From NCBI RefSeq assembly GCF_050033475.1, contig NZ_CP188319.1:310001-374000 (forward strand): 64,000 nt of DNA, given 5' to 3'. Positions 57,179 through 64,000 of the stretch are shown here, one piece after another; within the stretch, counting starts at the first letter, position 1; each line of letters begins with the position of its first letter. Origin of the DNA: Cetobacterium sp050033475 (lineage in GTDB: Bacteria; Fusobacteriota; Fusobacteriia; Fusobacteriales; Fusobacteriaceae). The notes under the pieces were generated by a model that had not been told where the DNA came from, made no database searches, and worked only from the letters and a program-made list of their open reading frames with translations. The position numbers were made by a program, and so were the translations under genes.

Positions 57179-57217
57179 AAAAAAATGACCAAAGTTTACA
57201 ATATCTTCGGTCATTTT
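57178..57217 (-). terminator. Intrinsic terminator after hslO
   Basis: AAAATGACC (57182-57190) pairs with GGTCATTTT (57209-57217), with an inner AAG/CTT helix; the minus strand then runs into a long T tract. Confidence 0.75.
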
Positions 57218-57238
57218 ATTTTATACTATTTTCTTATT

Positions 57239-58120
57239 TTAAAGAACATCCTTTAGATCTTCTCTTGTAAAATCATATGCTTTTCCACAGAAATGACAAA
57301 CCACTTCTAGCTTTCCTTGTTCTTCTAAAATTTCATTTAACTGATCTTTTCCTAAAGTAATTATTCCTTTATAGAATTTTTCTTTATTACAGTTACAGTG
57401 ATATTCTATTTTTTTCTCTTCTAATATTTCATAATTTTCTACCAATGTTTGGTAAGTTTCATCATTCATATCTTCATATAGAAGTTTTAAAATTCTTTCT
57501 AAAGACATTCCACCTTTAAATAACTCTGTAACATTTCTTATTGCTTTAATTTTCTCTTCTAAGGCAGTTATGAACCAATCTTCTGCTCCAGGTAATAACT
57601 GTACCATGTACCCACCAGCAGATCTTACTGTCTTTTCATTCTCTAATTCTACACCTAAGGCAATAACTGTAGGTGTTTGTTCAGATGTGTAATAATAAAA
57701 AGCTATATCATAAGCTATTTCTCCAGATTGAATTTTAGATATTCCAACATAAGGATCCTTCAATCCCATATCTTTAATTACATTTAAAATTCCTTTTCCT
57801 ACAAGACCTGCAACATCTGGATGTCCATTTTCTAATGGTGGTAAATCTGCTTCTGGATTAGATAAGTAACCTTTTATCCCTTCCTTATCAACAGTAACTA
57901 CCATATTTCCAACCATACCATCTGTATTAGTTCTTAACGTTAATATATCTTCGCCTTTTAAAGTAGCACCCATTATTGCTCCAGCTGTTAATAGTCTTCC
58001 AAAAGCTGCAGTAGCTGTTGGGCTTGTGTGGTGAATATCCATTGCTTTTTGAACAGTTTCTGTTGTGTCAACCAATACAAATCTAGCGTTATTACTAACT
58101 CCTCTTATTAATCTATCCAA
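57239..58120 (-). CDS. hslO: Redox-regulated chaperone Hsp33
   Basis: Holdase activated by oxidation. The 293-residue protein has the typical N-terminal start RGVSNNARFVLVDTTETVQ and ends with the redox zinc centre: CNC in YHCNCNKEKF and CxxC in CHFCGKAYDF. It is the last gene of the unit starting with the PHP gene at 63.7 kb. Confidence 0.95.
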   Translation of the reverse strand: MDRLIRGVSNNARFVLVDTTETVQKAMDIHHTSPTATAAFGRLLTAGAIMGATLKGEDILTLRTNTDGMVGNMVVTVDKEGIKGYLSNPEADLPPLENGHPDVAGLVGKGILNVIKDMGLKDPYVGISKIQSGEIAYDIAFYYYTSEQTPTVIALGVELENEKTVRSAGGYMVQLLPGAEDWFITALEEKIKAIRNVTELFKGGMSLERILKLLYEDMNDETYQTLVENYEILEEKKIEYHCNCNKEKFYKGIITLGKDQLNEILEEQGKLEVVCHFCGKAYDFTREDLKDVL

Positions 58121-58141
58121 TTTTGAACCTCCTAATATTTT

Positions 58142-58636
58142 CTAATAATTTATTAAATTTTTATATTTTTGATATCTATCCTTTGATAAAATATCCTTTA
58201 GTTCTATATTACTTTTTATTCTACTATGGTCTCTTTTATACTTTACTATATTTTGTATTTCTTTCTTTGTAAAACCATAATAAATAAAATCCTTTATATC
58301 ACTAGTATTTATATTCATTTTCTTTAATGTTGGTAAAGTACCAATAATAAAATTTTTTTCTAATTTATTCTTAGTTTTTTCTCCGATACCACTTATTCTT
58401 GTCAATTCTTCTGTAGATAAAAATCCACCTGTTATTTCTCTATATTCAATTATTTTATTAACATAGGATATAGCTATTCCTCTTCTTAGCATTTCCTCTT
58501 TTGTGCTTGTATTTATATCTAATTTTAAATTTTTTTCTTCTTTCAAATTAGGACTCATAATTATCTTAAACTCATCATTTTTACAATATAATAAACTTCC
58601 TAATATCACAAATAGAAATACTATTAACTTTTTCAG
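58142..58636 (-). CDS. Helix-hairpin-helix (ComEA-like) protein, likely non-canonical start
   Basis: Two HhH-type regions are visible: LDINTSTKEEMLRRGI with ISGIGEKTKNKLEK, and a second NINTSDIKDFIYYGFTKKEIQNIVKY with an edge-like repeat. This resembles ComEA DNA-binding proteins. The longest frame with a usual start opens at GTG 58609 and would split a hydrophobic segment. Reading from CTG 58636 (or ATT 58639) gives a clean secretion signal, KKLIVFLFVILGSLLYC, with GGTGGTGAT just upstream. I therefore favour the CTG, giving 164 residues. It could be membrane-anchored or a lipoprotein (LLYC, with unusual Tyr at -1). Confidence 0.65.
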   Translation of the reverse strand: MKKLIVFLFVILGSLLYCKNDEFKIIMSPNLKEEKNLKLDINTSTKEEMLRRGIAISYVNKIIEYREITGGFLSTEELTRISGIGEKTKNKLEKNFIIGTLPTLKKMNINTSDIKDFIYYGFTKKEIQNIVKYKRDHSRIKSNIELKDILSKDRYQKYKNLINY

Positions 58637-58649
58637 AATAAATCACCAC

Positions 58650-60047
58650 CTATATTTTTGAAAATAACTCTTTTTTCTTTTCGTTTCTTTCAACCATTTC
58701 TTGAATATAATGGAAGGGATCTTTTGGATTAACTAATCTTTCTATTTGATCGATTAATTCTGTCTCTGGAACAACTAATTTAGTTATAGCTCCTCCACCT
58801 AAACCCATTGTAGATTGATTTTCCTCTATCATTTCTATATTAAATCTAGACTCAAATCCTGGTTTAGAGTATCCTACATTTTCTCCCCAGTCTAAACTAT
58901 TTTTTTGTCTATACATATAATATGGATGCATATTCTTTTCCTTAACAATTTCCTGGATTCTAAATTCTACAGTTTCTCTTTCAACCTTACTTGCTTCAAA
59001 ATCATCTCTATATAATATTGAACCCTTTTTTACAGCTAAACTATGAACAGTTAAATTTTCCATATCATATTTTCTAAGTTCTTCCAAGGTATTTAAAATA
59101 TCACTTAATTCCTCTCCAGGAAGTCCTAATATAATATCCATGTTTAAAATAAATCCAATTTCTTTTATATAATTATAAATTTTATCAAAATTTTCTCTAT
59201 TAAATTTTCTATTTAATTTTTCTAAGGTATTTTCATTAAAAGTTTGAGGATTTAAGCTTACTCTATCCACACCATACTTTTTCATAATAAGAAGTTTTTC
59301 CTTAGTTATACTATCCTCTCGTCCAGCTTCAAATGTAAATTCTTTTAAATTACTTAAATCTACATATTTATGTAAAGCTTCTAAAACTTTTTCTAAATGG
59401 TATTCACTTAATGTGCTTGGAGTTCCGCCGCCAATATAAATTGACTCATATTTTATTTTTTTCTCCTTAGAAAAAGCTCCTAAAATTTTTATTTCTTCTA
59501 TTAAAGTATCCACAAATTCTGGAAAAAATTTCCCTAATTTACTATTTACTTCATAGGATGCAAATGAACAATATCTGCATTTTGATGGACAATATGGTAT
59601 CCCTATATACATATTCATTGCTTCTCTATTTAATAATTTTTCTTCTATTTTTAATACATCTATAACTAAGTTTATTTTATCTTCTTTAGCTAGATAAATT
59701 CCTCTTAATATATCTTTTACTTCTTCTTCTGAAAAATCATTCATAAAAAATCTTCTAGTCATCTTTGTTGGTCTTACACCAATCAATCCTCCCCATGGAT
59801 ATTCTTTTCCATAGGCTTTTAATATTGCAGATTTTGCCATTATAAATTTTTGATCTTCTATATATTTTTCTATATTTTTATATTCTAAAGAACCTTTTTT
59901 TCCATCGATTTCTACAGATACTCTTATTTTATCTCCACAATTTTCACCAAAAATATTTAAATCCTTGCCTACTCCTTCAGGAACTAAAATTCTTATAAAT
60001 TCTTTCAAACTTGCTTCACTTATTTTAAAATTTGATGAAATTAACAA
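58650..60047 (-). CDS. hemZ: HemZ-type radical SAM protein (coproporphyrinogen dehydrogenase-like)
   Basis: 465 residues. An N-terminal region (about 1-150) is followed by a radical SAM core with YCPSKCRYCSF (CxxxCxxC cluster) and SAM-binding IGGGTPSTL and FTFEAGRED. The layout and length resemble Bacillus HemZ rather than HemN or HemW. No other haem gene is in the window, so the substrate is uncertain. Confidence 0.8.
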   Translation of the reverse strand: MLISSNFKISEASLKEFIRILVPEGVGKDLNIFGENCGDKIRVSVEIDGKKGSLEYKNIEKYIEDQKFIMAKSAILKAYGKEYPWGGLIGVRPTKMTRRFFMNDFSEEEVKDILRGIYLAKEDKINLVIDVLKIEEKLLNREAMNMYIGIPYCPSKCRYCSFASYEVNSKLGKFFPEFVDTLIEEIKILGAFSKEKKIKYESIYIGGGTPSTLSEYHLEKVLEALHKYVDLSNLKEFTFEAGREDSITKEKLLIMKKYGVDRVSLNPQTFNENTLEKLNRKFNRENFDKIYNYIKEIGFILNMDIILGLPGEELSDILNTLEELRKYDMENLTVHSLAVKKGSILYRDDFEASKVERETVEFRIQEIVKEKNMHPYYMYRQKNSLDWGENVGYSKPGFESRFNIEMIEENQSTMGLGGGAITKLVVPETELIDQIERLVNPKDPFHYIQEMVERNEKKKELFSKI

Positions 60048-60090
60048 TTTTTCCTCCTAATAAAACTTTCAAATTTGACGATAAATTATA

Positions 60091-61071
60091 TCATATATTC
60101 AAACTTTTTTCCTTAGTTATCATTCCTTCTTTTGTTCCATTTTCCATTAATGAATATATTTGAATAATATTTTTAGATTTTATCATATTTTTCACAGCAT
60201 TGTTAACAATTAATATTTCATACATTAATTTTCTTTCTCCAGTTATATCTTTATAAAACTCCTGAGAAATTATTCCCTTTAAATTAAAAGCCAATAAATT
60301 ATATATTCCTTCTCTTTTGTCCTGAGGAAATTCCCCTGCAATTCTCTCTATTGTTTCCACAGCTCCATTAGTATGAATTGTTGAAATGACTAAATGTCCT
60401 GTTTCACTAGCTAAAAGTGCTAACTCTATTGTTTCTCTATCTCTCAACTCTGTCACTGCAATCACATCGGGATCTTGTCTTAAAATTGATTTCAAAGAAT
60501 CTTTAAAACTTTTTATATCCTTCCCAACTTCCCTTTGCTTTATTAATGATTGTTTATTTTTGAATATATATTCTATTGGATCCTCTAAAGTTATTATATT
60601 TAAACTTTTTTCCCCATTAATTTTATCGATTAAACTAGCTAAAGTGGTACTTTTCCCCTGTCCTGTTCCACCAGTTATTAATATTAAACCCTTTGTAAAT
60701 TTAGTAAATAAATTAATCCTTGTTCCAAACCCTAAAGTTTCTAATTTTGGAATATCTTTAGAAATTACTCTTAAAACAATACAAATTCTTCCCATGGAAA
60801 AAGACAAATTTCCTCTATAACGACCTAAATCCTTTTTTTCAAAGGAAAAGTCTAGTTCTTTTTCTAAATTTAACTTTTCTATCTCTTCTAATAATAAAAA
60901 AGGAAAAATTAAATTTTGGAGCTCATCTTTCTTGGGAATGCAAAATTTTTCTTGAATCAACAGCTCTCCGTTTATCCTAAAAATAATTTTTTCTCCTTCT
61001 GTTAAATGAATATCTGAAGCATTTAGTTTAAAACTCTCTTCAAATATATTTTCCAAATTTAATTTTTCCAT
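60091..61071 (-). CDS. pilT: PilT-like type IV pilus retraction ATPase
   Basis: 326 residues. The N-terminal PAS-like domain has NASDIHLTEGEKIIFRINGEL (near 17-37), the start typical of PilT. The ATPase has Walker A GGTGQGKST, the Asp box TLEDPIEYIF, RQDPDVIAVTELRD (where PilT has GEMRD) and the His box TGHLVISTIHTNGA. No pilin, PilB or PilC gene is nearby. Confidence 0.88.
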   Translation of the reverse strand: MEKLNLENIFEESFKLNASDIHLTEGEKIIFRINGELLIQEKFCIPKKDELQNLIFPFLLLEEIEKLNLEKELDFSFEKKDLGRYRGNLSFSMGRICIVLRVISKDIPKLETLGFGTRINLFTKFTKGLILITGGTGQGKSTTLASLIDKINGEKSLNIITLEDPIEYIFKNKQSLIKQREVGKDIKSFKDSLKSILRQDPDVIAVTELRDRETIELALLASETGHLVISTIHTNGAVETIERIAGEFPQDKREGIYNLLAFNLKGIISQEFYKDITGERKLMYEILIVNNAVKNMIKSKNIIQIYSLMENGTKEGMITKEKSLNI

Positions 61072-61093
61072 CTATTCCTCCCTATTTAAGATG

Positions 61094-61897
61094 TTATCTC
61101 ATAAGAAGTAAAACTAATATTCCTAATATAATTCTATAAATACCAAATACCTTAAATGTTTTAGTTTTTATATATCCCATAAACCATCTAATAACAATAT
61201 ACGCAACTATAAAAGATAATATCATTCCTAAACCTAATAATTGCCATTCTGTTCCTGTAAACTTTAATCCATTTTTTAATAACTTTAGCAAAGTAGCTCC
61301 AGCCATTGTTGGTATGGCTAGAAAAAAAGAATATTCTGCTGCCACACTTCTAGATAATCCTAATAATAGGGCTCCTACTATTGTTGCTCCAGATCTAGAT
61401 GTTCCTGGAATCATTGCTAAGCATTGAAAAAATCCTATTATAAATGCTAATTTATATGATAATTCTTTTATGGAGTTTATTTTTTTCCCCTCTGATTTTT
61501 TATCAATAAGTATAAAAATAATCCCATATAAAATTAACATTATAGCTATTATTGTAGAATTGTCCATAAAGTATTCTGAAATATAGTCATCTGCTAAAAG
61601 TCCAATAACTCCAGCAGGTATTACCCCCACTATAATCTTTGTCCATAGTGAAAATTTTTCTTGTAATTCCCTTCTTGTTTTTACAAAGGGAGTTAAATCT
61701 TTCCAGAAGTATACTACTACTGATAAAATAGCCCCAAATTGAATAATTATTAAAAAATTATCCATAAATTCCTTTGTTACATAGGGCGAATTTATAAATT
61801 TTTCTACTAATATCATATGTCCTGTACTACTTACTGGAATAAATTCTGTTAATCCTTCCACTAAAGACAAAATTATTACTAACAAATACGGATTCAT
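61094..61897 (-). CDS. uppP: Undecaprenyl-diphosphatase
   Basis: Membrane enzyme that recycles undecaprenyl-PP to the phosphate carrier for peptidoglycan and LPS; also confers bacitracin resistance when overexpressed. The 267-residue protein has EGLTEFIPVSSTGHM (near 14-28) and PGTSRSGATIVGAL (near 166-179), both BacA signatures, and about eight hydrophobic segments. Confidence 0.96.
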   Translation of the reverse strand: MNPYLLVIILSLVEGLTEFIPVSSTGHMILVEKFINSPYVTKEFMDNFLIIIQFGAILSVVVYFWKDLTPFVKTRRELQEKFSLWTKIIVGVIPAGVIGLLADDYISEYFMDNSTIIAIMLILYGIIFILIDKKSEGKKINSIKELSYKLAFIIGFFQCLAMIPGTSRSGATIVGALLLGLSRSVAAEYSFFLAIPTMAGATLLKLLKNGLKFTGTEWQLLGLGMILSFIVAYIVIRWFMGYIKTKTFKVFGIYRIILGILVLLLMR

Positions 61898-61911
61898 TCT
61901 TCCCCCTCAGA

Positions 61912-62910
61912 TTATAAATATCTATCTTCATCATTTGATAAATATTCTACATAATCCTTTACACCCTCTTCTAAAGTATAAAACTCTTTAGTATATCCAG
62001 CTTTTCTTAATTTCTCCATTGAAGCCTGTGTAAAATATTGATATTTTCCTCTTAAATCTTCTGGCATAGGAACAAACTCTATTACACTTTCAGCTTTTAT
62101 TGTATGGTCATTGGCTGCACATCTTATTGTTTCTAAAGCTAAATCACGGAAGCTTCTAGCTTTTCCAGTTCCTAAATTATAAACTCCTGATGGAGCTTCA
62201 TTAAACATTAGGAAATATAAAACATCTAAAACATCTTTTATATATACAAAATCTCTAAGCTGCTCTCCGTCTGCATATCCTTCCTTATGAGACTTAAATA
62301 GTTTTACTCCACCATTATCTCTATATTGATTGAAAGTATGATATACCATTGAAGCCATTCTTCCCTTATGATATTCTTGCGGTCCATAAACATTAAAGAA
62401 TTTTATTCCTGCCCATTGTTTAGGTGCCTTTTCTTGTTTAAATGCCCAATCATCAAATAATTTTTTTGAATATCCATATTTATTTAATGGCATTAATTTT
62501 TTCAATTCTTCAGGACTAACCTCATCATTATATCCTTGCTCTCCACCACCATAAGTTGCTGCCGATGAAGCATATACATAATTAATCCCTTTTTCAGCAC
62601 AGAAATTCCATAATTTTTTACTATATTCATAATTATTCTTCATTAAAAGATCCCCATCTTTTTCAGTTGTTGCAGATATAGCTCCCATATGAAGAACCCC
62701 TGTAATTTTTGCTGCATTTTCTGGTATAGCTAGCCAATCAAATAATTCATCTCTATCACACCAATCGCTGTAATCTCTTTTTCTTACATTTAGCCATTTA
62801 TCCTCTGTTCTTAATTTATCTACCAATAAAATATCATTAATACCCATTTCATTTAATTTCCAAACAAATGCACTACCTATAAATCCTGCTGCTCCAGTTA
62901 CTATAATCAT
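61912..62910 (-). CDS. hldD: ADP-L-glycero-D-manno-heptose 6-epimerase
   Basis: SDR enzyme making the heptose donor for the LPS inner core. The 332-residue protein has TGAAGFIGSAFVWKLN (NAD site, near 5-20), YASSAATYGGGEQGY, and catalytic YGYSKKLFDDW (Tyr-x3-Lys). It would feed the heptosyltransferase at 38.5 kb. Confidence 0.95.
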   Translation of the reverse strand: MIIVTGAAGFIGSAFVWKLNEMGINDILLVDKLRTEDKWLNVRKRDYSDWCDRDELFDWLAIPENAAKITGVLHMGAISATTEKDGDLLMKNNYEYSKKLWNFCAEKGINYVYASSAATYGGGEQGYNDEVSPEELKKLMPLNKYGYSKKLFDDWAFKQEKAPKQWAGIKFFNVYGPQEYHKGRMASMVYHTFNQYRDNGGVKLFKSHKEGYADGEQLRDFVYIKDVLDVLYFLMFNEAPSGVYNLGTGKARSFRDLALETIRCAANDHTIKAESVIEFVPMPEDLRGKYQYFTQASMEKLRKAGYTKEFYTLEEGVKDYVEYLSNDEDRYL

Positions 62911-62919
62911 AGCTACCTC

Positions 62920-63753
62920 CTATATTTTTTTATTTTTTAATTTCAAGTAGTTTTCAGTATTAATACCTCCATCTCCTAAATCCACGCCTTCTCTATTCAA
63001 ACCATGGAAATCTGAGCCTCCTGTTATCAAAAGATTCAATTCCTTTGCTAACTTACTGTATTTTATCATATCTTCCTTTGTAAAACTACCATATTCAGCT
63101 TCTATTCCATCTAATCCTTTATTTTTTAAATCTATTATTAATTTTTCAATAAAATTCTCATTAGTACTTATCAATTTAGGATGAGCTAAAATTGCTATCC
63201 CCCCTGCCATTTTTACTAGTTCTATTCCTTTTTCAGGCGGAAAATCTTTTCTTTTTACATAGGCGACTCCAGTACTTCCTAAATATTCCTTAAAGGCTGA
63301 TCCTCTTGTATAAGAATATCCTTTTGCCATCATAACATTTGCTATATGAGCTTTACTTACTATATTTCCCTTCGCTTCTTGGAGAATATCTTCCTCTGTT
63401 ATTCTTACTTTATATAAATTTAATTTTCTTATAATTTCTCTATTTCTTTCTTCACGACTTTTTTTTAATTTTTCAAGTTCTTCTAATAATTTTTCATTTT
63501 TATAATCTAAAAAATATCCCAATATATGAACATCTTTCTCTTCATATATACATGAAAATTCTATTCCTGGAATAAATTCTATTCCAAGTTTTTCTGCTTC
63601 CTTTTTCCCTTCTTCCAATCCATCTACTGTATCATGATCTGTTATCGCAATCCCTTTTAAACCATTATTTTTGGCTCTTTCTATAAGTTCCTTTGACGTA
63701 TATGTCCCATCAGAAGCTGATGTATGACTATGTAAATCATATTCTTTTTTCAT
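62920..63753 (-). CDS. PHP-domain phosphoesterase (RNase AM / YciV-like)
   Basis: 277 residues. The metal site is set by DLHSHTSASDGTY (near 6-18), GIAITDHDTVDGL (near 35-47), PGIEFSC (near 62-68), ILAHPKLIS and a late GGSDFHG. This matches the TrpH/YciV family, whose members process nucleotides or rRNA 5' ends. First of the unit PHP-hldD-uppP-pilT-hemZ-HhH-hslO; AGGGAGG lies upstream. Confidence 0.88.
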   Translation of the reverse strand: MKKEYDLHSHTSASDGTYTSKELIERAKNNGLKGIAITDHDTVDGLEEGKKEAEKLGIEFIPGIEFSCIYEEKDVHILGYFLDYKNEKLLEELEKLKKSREERNREIIRKLNLYKVRITEEDILQEAKGNIVSKAHIANVMMAKGYSYTRGSAFKEYLGSTGVAYVKRKDFPPEKGIELVKMAGGIAILAHPKLISTNENFIEKLIIDLKNKGLDGIEAEYGSFTKEDMIKYSKLAKELNLLITGGSDFHGLNREGVDLGDGGINTENYLKLKNKKI

Positions 63754-63767
63754 AAATAATCCTCCCT

Positions 63768-63800
63768 AAAAAAAATAGTGATGCCCAAAGGCATCACTAT
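63768..63800 (-). terminator. Intrinsic terminator after right-edge gene
   Basis: ATAGTGATGCC (63775-63785) pairs with GGCATCACTAT (63790-63800), 11 bp, loop CAAA, followed by eight T on the minus strand. Confidence 0.9.
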
Positions 63801-63809
63801 AAATTTCTA

Positions 63810-64000
63810 TTAATCATCCCATTTATCTAGTTTAGAAAAATATTCTGGATAAGCAATGTAAAGAGCCTTAGCATTTACATTGTTTCTTTCTAGTTTAGTT
63901 TCATTTTCTTTTTTAGAAATATTTACAATCTCTATAACCCTTGGTGAAACCTCTACATTATACCAAGATTTTGAATCAAAGAATTCTTGTCTTTTTATAA
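63810..64000 (-). CDS. C-terminal fragment of unrecognised protein, possible YARHG domain
   Basis: The last 62 codons of a minus-strand gene whose start lies beyond the right edge. The fragment includes QEFFDSKSWYN and ends PEYFSKLDKWDD. The Phe-Phe/Trp-Tyr pattern resembles the end of YARHG domains (often found extracellularly), but this rests on a short match. A strong terminator follows. Confidence 0.5.
   Translation of the reverse strand, partial: IKRQEFFDSKSWYNVEVSPRVIEIVNISKKENETKLERNNVNAKALYIAYPEYFSKLDKWDD

Noticed and set aside
60386..60820. 144-codon open frame on the plus strand
   Set aside because: Antisense to the conserved ATPase core of pilT.

Overview
The window is a gene-dense, strongly AT-rich bacterial chromosome segment, with almost every gene on the minus strand. 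It best fits a member of the Fusobacteriota. The genes combine a Gram-negative lipid A/LPS set (Kdo transferase waaA, heptose epimerase hldD, a GT9 heptosyltransferase) with Firmicutes-like traits: RNase Y, GlgC/GlgD, HemZ-type radical SAM protein, clostridial 2[4Fe-4S] ferredoxins, and an L27 precursor with its Prp protease. Genus cannot be fixed without comparing the 16S gene. No IS element, prophage, CRISPR array or integron was seen.

Layout, left to right. 1-8.7 kb: tex, sensor kinase, ileS, lspA, glyQ (glyQ is cut by the left edge). 8.8-16.6 kb: ylxM-ffh-rpsP, then ymdB-prmA-cmk-waaA-trmB-purA. 16.7-21.9 kb: lipoprotein, RsbW-like kinase, STAS protein and RNase Y, then obg-miaA. 22-27.5 kb: glycogen operon glgB-glgC-glgD-glgA. 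27.6-30 kb: rplU-prp-rpmA behind an L21-type leader, and the plus-strand pair tcdA and flavodoxin. 30-37 kb: a TPP-riboswitch-controlled thiD and thiE-thiM fusion, proS, recG, yebC. 37-44.3 kb: dgt (+), heptosyltransferase, UDG-like protein, YycJ-type hydrolase, a divergent LexA/CI-like repressor locus, then aroF-pgeF and a YiiX-like lipoprotein. 44.3-47.8 kb: a UvrD-type helicase fused to a RecB-like Fe-S nuclease, tRNA-Thr and two tandem ferredoxins. 47.9-52.8 kb: a complete 16S-23S-5S operon. 52.9-64 kb: gltX, prfB (with +1 frameshift), NuoE-like, acpS, tatD, hslO, a helix-hairpin-helix protein, hemZ-like, pilT, uppP, hldD, a PHP phosphoesterase and a partial gene cut by the right edge.

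Most of this is housekeeping: translation (three synthetases, RF2, ribosomal proteins, rRNA, tRNA modification), envelope assembly, glycogen storage, thiamine salvage and DNA repair. Promoters close to TTGACA-17-TATAAT and hairpin/U-run terminators are easy to read and divide the strand into transcription units. I do not see a clear novel system. The places most worth a second look are the LexA-like divergon with TTATCTATA repeats (41.16-42.0 kb), the partner-switch pair co-transcribed with RNase Y (16.7-19.6 kb), the helicase-nuclease fusion (44.4-47.2 kb), a histidine kinase without a recognisable phospho-acceptor (4.1-6.5 kb), a UDG-like protein lacking family motifs (39.5-40.1 kb), and a helix-hairpin-helix protein whose signal sequence implies a non-canonical start codon (58.6 kb).
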